Positions 32,961 to 44,495 of a stretch of 64,000 nucleotides of DNA are shown piece after piece (the stretch's first letter is position 1; each line of letters begins with the position of its first letter). Source of the DNA: Zingiber officinale. Its lineage: Eukaryota > Streptophyta > Magnoliopsida > Zingiberales > Zingiberaceae. The stretch is from contig NC_055990.1 in the NCBI RefSeq assembly GCF_018446385.1, positions 135,668,996 through 135,732,995 on the forward strand, read 5' to 3'. The notes below the pieces were generated by a model. That model did not search any database. It was not told where the DNA came from and saw only the letters and a list, made by a program, of their open reading frames with translations. The position numbers were made by a program, and so were the translations under genes.

Positions 32961-35303
32961 ATGGGTTAGAGAGTGTCAACTCCGATTAGAAGGGTAGTTA
33001 ACCTGACTTTGAGGAAATTGACACTCAAGGAGCATTTTCAAGGTTTTTGTTAACCTTTGAAAATGAAGTGGATCTTTGTTTACTCCTTGAAAGAGTAAAA
33101 TGTGCCTAATGGTGGAAGAATTGATTTTAATCTAAAATGGCACAAATTGGGAAAACCTTGAGAAATACCAAGTTGGGATTTTGGTATTCTCTTGGAAATT
33201 TAAGGCAATCCGGGCCTTGATTTATGTAATCACTCTTGAGGAAAAATGAAATATGCCAACATTTGAGGACATGTTTATTTTCAATTGGCATACATTAAAT
33301 CAAGGAAATTAGAAATGCCAATTTAGGCTTTGGCATTCTCTTGTAGCACTTTAGGGCAATCTAGGTTTAAGTTGTAAGTTTAGCTAAGACTTTAAGGATA
33401 CTTAGATAGTTAATCTAGGTATATTTTATTTATGCTAAATCTTGCCATGATTGTTTGCCCATCATATGCCATGACATCATGTCTAGTTTTGCATTCATGT
33501 TTTATTATGAAAAATCCAAAAATACCATGTCATGACATTCATACATCATGTAGTAATAGGATATTTTCTTTTGAAAATTATTTTCTTTTGATGTATGCCA
33601 TAACATAATCATGCATTAAGTTTAATTCCTTGTAATTAAGGACGAATGGCATTTAACGACACTTATTGACAAGTGACATCCTAGGTGGATGACTAATATT
33701 TCTAAAATGCCTAGATAGATATGCATGATCCCTAGATTAGGGCAAAAACCAAAATCTACATCTCACAAAGACTATAAGGTGACTTGTATGTGATTAGTGC
33801 ACATTAGATACAAGTGAGATGTTAGGATGATGAACAAAACTCAACATGTTGATTTAGTGCATTCTTTTGAGTTTTTAGGTTCATCAAAACACATAGTTAT
33901 GTGTTTTCCCATCATTGGGAAAGCTAATGTACAAATCATGTGCATTATGCCCAAGGAACATGATGGGATATTGGTTTTGAAAATGTTTTTAAAATATTTT
34001 TGGAAAACCTTGGTGAAGGCTATCTTTTGATAGTAATCACCATTGAATAGTTAGACACAAACTTGAAGAAAAACACTAAAGTTTTTGTAAGTTTTCAAGT
34101 TTATGTCAATCTTTGAAAATATGATGTATTTTCATAGAAAGCTATTTTTCCATGATTAAGTATGCCCTAAATAATGTCTACACGAAATTTTATGATTTTT
34201 GAATTTTTGTAGAATTTTTTAGGGGTTTCTGAAGTTGACTGAAATGGAATTTCAGCAACTATCAGAGCTTCGATCGATCCATGGATCGATTGGAGTGCCT
34301 GAATCGATCAGTGGATCGATTCAGAAGGCAAGTCTCCCGCGAGCAGAAGCTCGCTGGATCGATCAGCCGATCGATCCAAGTAGTCTGAATCGATCAGTGG
34401 ATCGATTCAGAAAGGTTCAATCGATTGGAGCCCAACTCCAATCGATCCAAGTTGCTGATTTTGGCTGGGAAGGCCTGAATTCAGCATCTTTGAACCTCTT
34501 TGAGTCTAGGTAACCATTCCAAACCCGTAAAATACATTTGTATACACACAAAGGGTGTTTTCATGTGAAAACAAGGATGGATTGGTTAAGGAAGGCTTCA
34601 TTGAAGTTTAGGTTGAGGTTTGTTTCAAATTTTAAGTATTTGAACCTCAAAACTTCTAAATTTGGGTTTCCTAAAGGTTTAGGGATTCCAAGTCATTGTT
34701 GGTGCAATGACAGAAGTTACCACCATGTCTTTAGGGGGAGGGACTCTTTAAAGACATGAAAAATTTATTTTTCATGAACATTGGAAGGTGGTTAACCTTC
34801 TTTAAAGAAAATGCTCATGTATGAGCTTTTGAACTTGAAATGGGGAGTGGATATCCTCATTATTTCAAGTGGGAACTCAAGTGGTTAGATAATGCTCAAG
34901 GTTGGGTATTTGTCTACATTGAGGGAGAAGTTAAGGATAAATGAAGGGTATGAGACCTTCATTATCGTGTTGATCACAACGAGTGATGTTGTGAACAATG
35001 ATGAGTAACTCTTCAGGGGGAGAGTCGTCAACAAATGGATTTGTTGATGTGTACCCGAAATTGGGGCATGGGTTGATGTATGCCCAAAGATGGGTTGATG
35101 TGCGCCAATAGGGGGAGAATGAAAGGACCTATGAATGGGTGTAAGTTAGGCTTTCATTACCTAGAGGGAGTGTGCCCTCGTAGGGGGAGAATGAAGAGCT
35201 TAATTTATATGTTCATTACCTAGTGGCATGAAGATTGAGGCTATAGGATTAGCCTAACTTACATGTGGTATTGTAAGTGTTATTGTGGTATTGTCAAACA
35301 TCA
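32961..35303. other. Non-coding interior of the gag-only element
   Basis: No protease, integrase, RT or RNase H motif in any frame. It contains a GATCGATC stem-loop cluster (34250-34445) like that of the LTR and several GGGGGAG tracts (about 34734, 35016, 35108 and 35178) resembling extra polypurine tracts. The short plus-strand frame 33827-34030 has no domain I recognise. Confidence 0.75.
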
Positions 35304-35316
35304 AAAAGGGGGAGAT
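35304..35316 (+). other. Polypurine tract of the gag-only element
   Basis: AAAAAGGGGGAGA(T) directly precedes TGTTGGTGCAAC of the 3' LTR. CATCAAAAAGGGGGAGATTG is a typical SIRE-type context and is shared with the element at 37008. Confidence 0.9.
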
Positions 35317-36857
35317 TGTTGGTGCAACATCCCTCTGGTCAAGGTTGACCTGGGTGACCAAGCTGAGTCTTGGTTTGAGTTTAGATGGTTGACAATAAGA
35401 AATTGATTGAAGAAGAGTCAAGTAGGTCAAGGTTGACCGGATACTTGACAGTGAAAGTCCTGGTGAGTGAAGCCAGGCAGAAGGAAAACCCTAGTGAGTG
35501 AAGCTAGGTGAAAGTCCTGGTGAGTGAAGCCAGGCAGAAGGAAAGTCCTAGTGAGTGAAGCTAGGTGAAAGTCCTGGTGAGTGAAACCAGGTGAAAACCC
35601 TAGTGAGTGAAGCTAGGTGAAAGTCCTGGTGAGTGAAACCAGGTGAAAACCCTAGTGAGTGAAGCTAGGTGAAAGCCCTAGTGAGTGAAGCTAGGCAGAT
35701 GGAAAACCCTAGTGAGTGAAGCTAGGTGAAAGTCCTGGTGAGTGAAGTCAGGCAAGGGAAAATCCAGATGGATCAAGGATGATCGGACATCTGGTGTTGG
35801 GAAGTCCAAGTAGGTCAAAGGATTGACTGGATACTTGGCACGAGGAAATACAGATAGGTCAAAGGGATTGACCAGACATCTGATGGAAGTCCAAGTAGGT
35901 CAAGGGAGTGACCAGATACTTGGCATGAATAGAAAAGTCTAAGTGGGTCAAAGGGATTGACCAGACACTTGGTGGGAAGTCCTAGCAGGTCAAAGGAGTG
36001 ACCAGATGCTAGGCATGATGTACCAACAGGTCAAGGTTGACCGGATGTTGGTTTGAGAGGCTTGGAACTTGGTTTTGGGCAAAAACCAAGTGTTGGATCG
36101 ATCAGTGGATCGATCCAGGAGCTGGATCGATCAGTGGATCGATCCAGGCTTCTCCTAAGCGAACAGAGAGCCTCTGGATCGATCCGTGGATCGATCCAGA
36201 TGTTCCAATCGATCAGTGGATCGATTGGGACGCGGCTGCTTCGCGCGATAAGCGCTGGATCGATCCAGAGCACAGAGGCACTCTGGATCGATCCGTGGAT
36301 CGATCCAAATCCTCCCCGATCGATTGGGAATATTCGAATCGATCGGGATTCGACCGTTGGCGTCGATAAAGGCCGCAGGCGTTCATTTCCTTCGGCATCT
36401 CTTCTCCGATTCACTCCAGATTTCTCGCCAGCTCCTCCACAGCACTCACAAAGCTCAGATCGCCAGTTCTTGAAGGATCTTGGAAGTTTTCCAAGTCAAG
36501 AGGCGGATCAAAGCCAAGAAGAGAAGCTAGGGTTAGGGTTTATACTCATTGTAAGCTTGTAAGCTTGTATTTCTTGTATCCTTTCCCTCTCTTCTTGTAT
36601 TGAGTCTTGTAGGGCTTCTCCGCCCTTGGTAGTTACCATAAAGGAGAGTTTTATTTAGTGGAGGGTGTGTGTGTTGGTGTGGATCCTTGGATTAGTCACC
36701 TCTTGTGAGGTGGATACCAAGTAAACCAACCGTGTTAGCGTTGTGTGATTGTTCTTTGTATTTCCGCTGCACATCTTTGAAGGAACAAGCAACGCCGAGC
36801 ACCGAGCGAACGCGACGAGCTATTCACCCCCCCCTCTAGCTACTTTTGGTCCTAACA
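35317..36857 (+). mobile_element. 3' LTR of the gag-only copia element
   Basis: Near-identical to 29588-31109 apart from a few substitutions and indels located at hairpin repeats: a full unit present here at 35851-35882 is absent from the 5' LTR, and two GATCGATC hairpins differ (36205-36228 and 36255-36268). It ends GGTCCTAACA before the TSD AGTAC. Confidence 0.93.
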
Positions 36858-36862
36858 AGTAC

Positions 36863-37007
36863 CACTCAACCTTATTATCATGTCGGACTAAGTCCACCTG
36901 CAGGGTTTAACATGACAATCCTTATGAGCTCCTCTTGGGGGCATTCTCAACCTAGATTACTAGGACACAGTTTCCTTCTATAATCAACAACACACATTAT
37001 AAGTAAT
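36863..37007 (-). mobile_element. Copia 5' LTR segment between the two nested elements
   Basis: 145 bases of the outer copia LTR, collinear with about 22072-22218 of the other LTR, lying between the TSDs of the two insertions. Their closeness shows two independent hits within one 150-base part of an LTR. Confidence 0.9.
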
Positions 37008-38116
37008 TGTTGGTGCGGTTTGCACTAACGATTTAACCCAGGTTTTGATGAATGACAAATCAGGTTAAGTTAGCTTGTTGTTGTCTAAACACTCTGATCG
37101 AGTGTGCAAGAAAAGTCCAGACAGGTTGACGGGCTGATCAGATGTCTGGCACGAAGCCCAGCTAGGTCGACGGGCTGACAGGATAGCTGGCGAGAAGTCC
37201 AAGCGGGTCGACGGGCTGACCGGACGCTTAGCGAGAAGTCCATCTAGGTCGACGGGCTGACCGGATAGCTAGCGAGAAGTCCAGACGGGTTGAAGGGCTG
37301 ACCGGACGTCTGGCAGGTAAGTAAGGTAAGTCACTAGAGGGGAGTGACTGCGAGGACGCGTTCCCGGGAAGGGAACATTAGGCCTCGATCCAGCTTAGAT
37401 CCATTTCGGATATCTAAGTCGAGATCGTGACTAGATTCCGGTCTCGGAAAGACGGAATTTAGGTCATACTCTGTTTTGTTAAGTTATACTTCTTATACTA
37501 AACTCATAAACTGTGCTAACACTTTATTTCACAGGATCTATTTGTTTCGGACTAACCTTGTTTTGTAGGAAAGTTGTTCGCTGGAAAAAGGTGGTCCGGG
37601 CGTCCGGAGGTCCGGGCGCCCGGGAGGCAAAAATTATCCTGACCGCGCGTCGCCACTTGGAGCTCACTGGTTGGACTTGCCACGTCTCACGAGGGCGCCT
37701 GGAAGGGATCCAGGGCGCCCCGAGCTTTATATAAAAGATGGGGCGTAGGCAAAGATCAGAATCAACTCAGAACTCTTAGACTGCTTGCTCTACTGCTCTG
37801 CGCTCCTGCGACGCTAACGAATATCCGACAATACGCTCTTTTCCTCGTCTTTAATTCTTGTCGGTATTTATTTTATTTTCATTAGCATTTCTGTACTTTA
37901 AATTGTAATAATATTCGAACTGCTAGTGATTGCCCAACGAAAGTACTCAAGGAGTACGGGCCTTCGAGTAGGAGTTGTCACAGGCTCTGAACGAAGTAAA
38001 AAACATCGTGTTCATCTGTCTAAGCTGTTTTATTTCCGCTGCGCTTAACTCTCTTATACTCGTTGTTTTTCGAATCGATATTCACCCCCCCTCTATCGAC
38101 ATTTCACGATCCAACA
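37008..38116 (+). mobile_element. 5' LTR of the second gag-only element
   Basis: It includes a five-unit covarying hairpin array (37115-37315), a GC-rich palindromic stretch around GGGCGCCCGG (37600-37625), a plausible TATA context CTTTATATAAAAG near 37724, and ACCCCCCCTC before the end CGATCCAACA. The partner LTR (43347-44495) differs by an extra GC-rich segment of about 50 bases near 43945-44000. Confidence 0.92.
37115..37315 (+). repeat. Five-unit covarying hairpin array
   Basis: Each unit of about 41 bases is AAGT-arm-GGTCGACGGGCTGACCGGA-complementary arm-CGAG. Arms: CCAGAC/GTCTGG (37117 and 37144), CCAGCTA/TAGCTGG (37158 and 37184), CCAAGCG/CGCTTAG (37199 and 37225), CCATCTA/TAGCTAG (37240 and 37266), CCAGACG/CGTCTGG (37281 and 37307). 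The core GGTC...GACC also pairs. The 3' LTR copy at 43455-43655 has CGCTTGG in unit 3, restoring full pairing. Confidence 0.95.
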
Positions 38117-38118
38117 AG

Positions 38119-38130
38119 TGGTATCAGAGC
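38119..38130 (+). other. Primer binding site, initiator tRNA-Met
   Basis: TGGTATCAGAGC two bases after the LTR end GATCCAACA. Confidence 0.93.
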
Positions 38131-38403
38131 AAGTACCGCTCTGATTTGGTGCAACCACCAATCAAGCAAAGGGGGGTCGTTTTAAAAAAAAAAATACATC
38201 GCCATCTTTTCACCATTGTTTAGTATTTAAAAAATATTACATTTTCAAAATTTTGAAATAATATTTTTTTCAAATATTTTATTAATATTTTAATAATATT
38301 TTATTATTTTTTCTGAAAATAGTGAAATATTTTTTTTTTCAGCACTGCTAATCCAAGACCAAGTCTTGGGATTTTTTTTTCTATTTCTTTGTGTGCAAGA
38401 ATA

Positions 38404-39210
38404 ATGACTCTTCAAGAAGGACGGAACCCCCACGAACCACCACCATACGATCAAGATTTCTACTATTGGAAGCGATTAATGGAATGCTTCTTAGGAAGCG
38501 TAAACTTTGATTATTGGCTGATATTGAGAAAACCTTCTCAGAACTCAAAACTAAACACAAATGTAAGTAAAATCATTTGTAATGTTTTACCTAACAATGT
38601 TTTATGCAGAATAAAAAAGTACAAAGATGCACATGAGCTTTGGACCCAATTGATCAAACTTCACGAGGAGCCGATGGAGCTCGAGGATCAAGTAAAAATC
38701 GAATCCGAACTCGGGTTAGATCCAATCGAAAAGCCTACTGAATTAGGGGTTGCGCTCAAGGTTAGTGAGATTTACAAAAATACCCCTAGGATATTATCTG
38801 ATAAAACAAATCCAATTAATTTTAAAAATTCAAACTTGAACCTAAACAAATCTGAAAACTCAAATGATAGAGATGACAAGCTCAATATTGATCTAGATAA
38901 AATTAATAAATTATTTGATAATCTAGACAATATTAATTTAGAAAATCCTATCCAAACCCAAGATAATTTAATTAATAAAAAATTAAATTTTAATGATAAA
39001 AATAATCTAATAAATTCCACTAATTATATCAACTTAAAAAATAAAGAAAATATAAGAATAAAATCTAACACTTTGATAAAATCAAAACTAAATTTAAGAA
39101 AATTAAAATTAAATGTTAAAAATAACATATTAAATAAAGATAATCTGAAAATTTCAAAATTAACAATTAATAAAAGGTTAAAAGATAAACCTTTAAAGAA
39201 ATATAATTGA
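38404..39210 (+). pseudogene. gag: Truncated gag with Asn/Lys-rich low-complexity tail
   Basis: The frame opens with an ATG at 38404 (MTLQEGRNPHEPPPYDQDFY). Residues up to about 90 match the copia gag start: DFYYWKRLMECFL, KIICNVLPNNVLCRIKKYKD and AHELWTQLIKLHEEP. After residue 120 it dissolves into repeats of Asn, Lys, Leu and Ile that simply translate AT-rich DNA, and it ends at 39210. No zinc knuckle. The protein may be non-functional or keep only the capsid N-terminal part. Confidence 0.8.
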
Positions 39211-42200
39211 AACAATTTAATTAATTCAAATTTAAAAATGAATAAAAACTAAAACTTTAAAAATAAGCTATTAAAGAAAGATAATTCAATTAACCTAATA
39301 AAAGTGAAATTGAAAGAAAATTTAAATATTAAATACATTCTCTTAAAGAAAGATAATTTGACTAATTTAATTAATTCAAAATTAAAAACTTGAATTTAAA
39401 TTACAAATTAAACATTAAATTTTAACCAAAACTTAACTATAATAAACCTAGAACCTAAAACGAAAATTTAAGGCCAATAATTCAGGGGGAGGCTCCAGAA
39501 TAGCTGGCACCTCCAAAACTAACTTACCCGATAGGGTAACCCAAACAAACTAACCCGATAGGGTAATTAGGATTAGTTAAAAAGGGACCAAGTCTAACTT
39601 GAATCCTCGTACTGGTGAAGTTTTTGGATGATAGTAAGCTAGGGAAGCTTGGGCATCGCATGTCTAGAAAGATATGACTTCGATCTGGTGCATTTAGCCA
39701 AGTGGAACTGACCGAAACTACCCTTAAATGGATCCTAACTAGTTAGACCAAGGTTTAGTACTAAGCTCCGTGGATAGGACTATTCGGAAAACCTCGAAAG
39801 GTTGGTTACTTCTAATGACGTCCAAGTGACTCACCAAGCTTAGAAGTTTATCCGAATAATTTCTATTTGTTGAGACAAAAGCTAAACCTGAATCTAACAC
39901 AAGTTAAACCAAACTCTATAATTAAATCTAATTCATCTCACAAAATTATAGGATTCCCTGATTGAAAACTTAGATCAGGTGAGATGATTAAGGATCAAAA
40001 TTAAATTAAATTAATTAAATTAAATTTCAAGTTAAATTAATTAAATTAAATTTTGAATTAAATTAATTAAATTAAATTTCGAATTAAATTAATTAAATTA
40101 AATTTCAAATTAAATTAATTAAATTTCGAATTAAATTAATTAAAGTTACGATTAATTTATGTTGAAAATTAAATTAACTTTAAAAATTATTTTTGAAAAT
40201 TAAATTAAATTTTATTTTAAAATTAAATTAACTTTAAAAATTATTTTAAAATTAAATTAACTTTAAAAAAATATTTTAATTTAACTTTAAAAATTACTTT
40301 AAAAATTATTTTTGAAAATTAAATTAATTTTAAAAATTATTTCTGAAAATTAAATTAACTTTTATTTTAAAATTAAATTAACTTTAAAAATTATTTTAAA
40401 ATTAAATTAACTTTAAAAATTATTTTTGAAAATTAAATTAACTTTTATGTTAAAAATTAAATTAACTTTAAAAAATTATTTTAATTTAACTTTAAAAATT
40501 ACTTTAAATTTTAACTTTAAAAATTATTTTTGAAAATTAAATTAACTTTAAAAATTATTTCTGAAAATTAAATTAACTTTAAAAATTATTTTAAAATTAA
40601 ATTAACTTAAAAAATTATTTTTGAAAATTAATTATTATTTTAAAATTAAATTAACTTTAAAAATTACTTCTGAAAATTAAAAATTACTTCTGAAAATTAA
40701 ATTAACTTTAAAAATTATTTTAAAATTAAATTAAATTAAATTAAAATTTAATTAAAATTAAACTTAAATTTTAATTAACTTAAAAATTTATTTTAAAAAT
40801 AAAAATTAAATTTTTTTAACTTAAAAATTTATTTTAAACTTAATTTTTTTTAACTTAAAAATTTATTTTAAATATTAACTTTATTTTTTTTAACTTAAAA
40901 ATTTATTTTAACCTAAAAATTATTTTAACTTAAACCTAAAAATTATTTTAACTTGAAAATTTATTTTAACCTAAAAATTATTTTAAATTAAAAATTTATT
41001 TTAACCTAAAAATTATTTTAACTTAATTATTTTTTTTTAAAAAAAGAAAAACTCTTTTAAAAAACAATTTTAAAAATTCTTTAAAAACTATTTTAAAAAT
41101 TCTTTAAAAACTATTTTAAACATTCTTTAAAAACTATTTTAAAAATTCTTTAAAAACTCTTTTAAAAATTCTTTAAAAACTATTTTAAAAAAAATTCTTT
41201 AAAAACTATTTTAAAAATTCTTTTAAAACATTATTTTAAAAAAACCTTTTAAAAAATCATTTTAAAAATTCTTTTAAAATTATTTTAAACTTTTAAAAAT
41301 CATTTTAAAAAATTCTTTTAAAAATTATTTTCAAAAACTTTTAAAAATTATTTTAACATAAAAATTATTTTAACTTAAATTTTTTTTTAACTTAAAAAAT
41401 AATTTTAAAATTATTTTAATATAAAAAATTATTTAAAAAATTATTTGAAAATTTTTTAAAATCATTTAAATAAATCTATTTTAAAAATAGTTTTAAAACT
41501 ATTTTAAAAATTATGTATCATTTTGAAAAATTCTTCTTATTTTTTTCACTAAAAAAATAGTAATAATAATAAATTATTTCTATAGATTATTTTCACTTTA
41601 AAAATTATTATTTTAACTTTAAACTCATTTTTAATCTTAAACATCATTTTAAACTTAAAATTATTTTTTAATTTAACTTAACTGAAAATTAAATCTTAAA
41701 TTAAAACTTAATATTAAAATTACAATTAAAATTAAAAATTTAAACTTAAACTTAAAATTAAACTTAAACTTAAATTAACCACTAATATTAATTTAAATCT
41801 AAAATCAAAACTGAATCAAACGTATATTAATTGATATAAAACATATTATAAAAATCATTTTAAATTCCTTTTAAATGCTGTTTTAGAAATCCCTTTAAAA
41901 AAAAAATTAAATAAATAAAAAATAATAATAATAATTATAACTAACACTTTCATTGACCAACTCAATCAGGTAATATGAAATTTAAATTATTTCACTAAGT
42001 ATTAAATTATTAAATCAAGTAAAAACTAATCAATAAATTATTGATAATGCTTAACTGTTATTGAATTAATAAAATCTTATTTTATTTAACCTTAAACTAA
42101 AGTTAAGCGCCTGAATCTAAAATTAATTAATAATTGATTAATTAAATTCAAATAAACAGTTATACCAAGGATACAGAGATAATAATATAAGTGTTACTAA

Positions 42201-43333
42201 ATTAGACAAATGTGTTAGGGCTTTTGAAATTTAACACAACCAAACCTTAGTATTAACTTAAGGGGAAGATATTAAATTAAGGGGAGTAACTAATTCAGGG
42301 GGAGGTTTTTTTTAATCTCCTTAAGTGTTATTTTTTTCTTTAAAATCTCTTTAGAAAATTCTACCCCAATTACTTTGAAAATCTTATATTAAAATTCTTA
42401 GCAAATATTTTCAAAAGCCTTATTCTAGATGTCAGGTTCAGGGGGAGAAATAAAACTAATTCAGTTTTTCAAATTGAATTTTAAACTTAATTTTGAAAAT
42501 CAAAGTTTAAAATCAACTTGTTTAAAATTGTGGAAATTTTTTTATCACAAACTTTTTATCCTTTTTACTTAGTCTTTGAAAACTGAACTTTTCAAGTATT
42601 TTAAACCATGGTTTTAAAACTAGTACTCTTGAACTTTGAAAAATTGATTCTGGAAAAAGAATTTTACAAAATTATTTTGAAAACTCCTTTGTTTTAAAAA
42701 TTATTCTACTTTGAATATTTTTAGCAAATACTTTCAACATGTTATGTTAGGTTCAGGGGGAGGTATTAATTAAAATTTTCCCTTTATTTTAAAATTTGTG
42801 TTTGAAAAAAAATTTTCTTAAAAATTTCTTAAACCTAGTTCTTAAAATTTGATTTTACTTAATGTTGACATTTTGATTTGAAAGTTAAATTTTACAAAAA
42901 TTAGTTTTAAAAAATTGCTTTGTTATTGAAGATTGTGGAAATTAGATTTTTGAAAACTTATGTTTGAAAACTTGAATTTTTAACTTTGACCTTATAAACA
43001 ATACTTGAAAAATTATCTATCTTTCAAAATTACAAAGTTATAAATCAGCTATCTTTCAAGACTTAGTTTTTTTTAAGAAATAAAAGCTAAATAAACTATG
43101 TTCTAAACTCCCCCAGATTAACTTGACATTATTTCTTACTTTGTCTGAAATATGTATTTATGCTTACTTAATCCATGCTTACTTTTGATGAATGTCAAAG
43201 GGGGAGGGTTAGGTGGTTAAGTTAGCTAAACCAATTTGAAAATACAAACTAACTTTAAAACCACATAAATGCATGTTGTCATGTTGTTTTATGCATATGT
43301 TTACACTAACTTAACCAGGTTGTCATTCCATCA
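39211..43333. repeat. AT-rich low-complexity interior of the second gag-only element
   Basis: Between about 39990 and 41740 the sequence is an irregular array of AAATTAAATTAAC, TTTAAAAATTATTTT and TTGAAAATTAAA blocks with unit lengths near 30-60 bases, grading into TTTAAAAACTATTTTAAAAA repeats. Flanks are less repetitive. GGGGGAG tracts at about 39485, 42299, 42440 and 42757 resemble polypurine tracts. No frame longer than a few dozen codons. The array is like an expansion of the AT-rich gag tail. Confidence 0.85.
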
Positions 43334-43346
43334 AAAAGGGGGAGAT
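43334..43346 (+). other. Polypurine tract of the second gag-only element
   Basis: AAAAAGGGGGAGA directly before TTGTTGGTGTGG of the 3' LTR, identical in context to the tract at 35304. Confidence 0.9.
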
Positions 43347-44495
43347 TGTTGGTGTGGTTTGCACTAACGATTTAACCCAGGTTTTGATGAATGACAAATC
43401 AAGTTAAGTTAGCTTGTTGTTGCTAAACATTCTGATCGAGTGTGTAGGAAAAGTCCAGACAGGTCGATGGGCTGATCAGATGTCTGGCACGAAGCCTAGC
43501 TAGGTCGACGGGCTGACCGGATAGCTGGCGAGAAGTCCAAGCGGGTCGACGGGCTGACCAGACGCTTGGCGAGAAGTCCAGCTAGGTCGACGGGCTGACC
43601 GGAAAGCTGGCGAGAAGTCCAGACGGGTCGAAGGGCTGACCGGACGTCTGGCAGGTAAGTAAGGTAAGTCACTGGAGGGGAGTGACTGCGAGGACGCGTT
43701 CCCGGGAAGGGAACATTAGGCGTCAATCCGGCTTAGATCCATTTCGAATATCTAAGTCGATATCGTGACTAGATTCCGGTCTCGGAAAGACGGAATCTAG
43801 GTCATACTCTGTTTTGCTAAGTCATACTTCTTATACTAAACTCATAAACTGTGCTAACACTTTATTTCGCATGATCTATTTGTCTCGGACTAACCTTGTT
43901 TTGCAGGAAAGTTGTTCGCTGGAAAAAGGTGGTCCGGGCGCCCGGAGGGGATTCGGGTGCTCGGGAGGCACCCGGGCGCCCGGGAGGCACCCGTGCGCCC
44001 TGGAGGCAAAAATTATCCTAACCGTGCGTCGCCAGTTGGAGCTCGCTGGTTGGACTTGCCACGTCTCACCAGGGCACCTGGAAGGGATCCAGGGCGCCCC
44101 GAGCTTCATATAAAAGATGGGGCGTAGGCAGAGATCAGAATCAACTCAGAACTCTTAGACTGCTTACTCTACTACTCTGCGCTCCTGCGACGCTAACGAA
44201 TATCCGACAATACGCTCTTTTCCTCGTCTTTAATTCTTGTCGGTATTTGTTTTATTTTCATTAGCATTTCTGTACTTTAAATTGTAATAATATTCGAACT
44301 GCTAGTGATTGCCCAACGAAAGTACTCAAGGAGTACGAGCCTTCGAGTAAGAGTCGTCACAGGCTCCGAACGAAGAAAAAAACATCGTGTTCATCTGTCT
44401 AAGCTGTTTTATTTCCGCTGCGCTTAACTCTCTTATACTCATTGTTTTTCGAATCGATATTCACCCCCCCTCTATCGACATTTCACGATCCAACA
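43347..44495 (+). mobile_element. 3' LTR of the second gag-only element
   Basis: It begins TGTTGGTGTGGTTTGC and ends GATCCAACA before the TSD GTAAT. It is close to 37008-38116 with scattered substitutions and an additional CCCGGGAGGCACCCG-type duplication. The small frames here translate the GC-rich repeats. Confidence 0.93.

Larger units (their letters stand above)
29588..36857 (+). mobile_element. Non-autonomous Ty1/copia element with gag only (TR-GAG-like), 7.3 kb
   Basis: TSD AGTAC lies at 29583-29587 and 36858-36862, and the uninterrupted LTR copy at about 22067 shows one AGTACC. LTRs: 29588-31109 and 35317-36857. Primer site TGGTATCAGAGC at 31112, polypurine tract AAAAAGGGGGAGAT before the 3' LTR. 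The interior codes for a long gag with two zinc knuckles, then 2.6 kb with no protease, integrase or reverse transcriptase. LTR ends and polypurine tract resemble SIRE/Maximus-type copia elements. It must rely on enzymes from an autonomous relative. Confidence 0.93.
37008..44495 (+). mobile_element. Second non-autonomous Ty1/copia element with truncated gag and AT-rich interior, 7.5 kb
   Basis: TSD GTAAT lies at 37003-37007 and 44496-44500. LTRs 37008-38116 and 43347-44495; primer site at 38119; polypurine tract AAAAAGGGGGAGA at 43334-43346. Only a gag-like frame is present; the remainder is a 4 kb AT-rich low-complexity interior without pol. Its LTR starts TGTTGGTGCGG and ends GATCCAACA, so it is a different family from the element at 29588 although layout and priming agree. 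Confidence 0.93.

Noticed and set aside
38772-39215. Leu/Ser-rich minus-strand frames
   Set aside because: Antisense translations of the AT-rich gag tail.
43876-44113. Gly/Arg-rich frames on both strands
   Set aside because: They translate CCGGGCGCCCGG repeats in the LTR.
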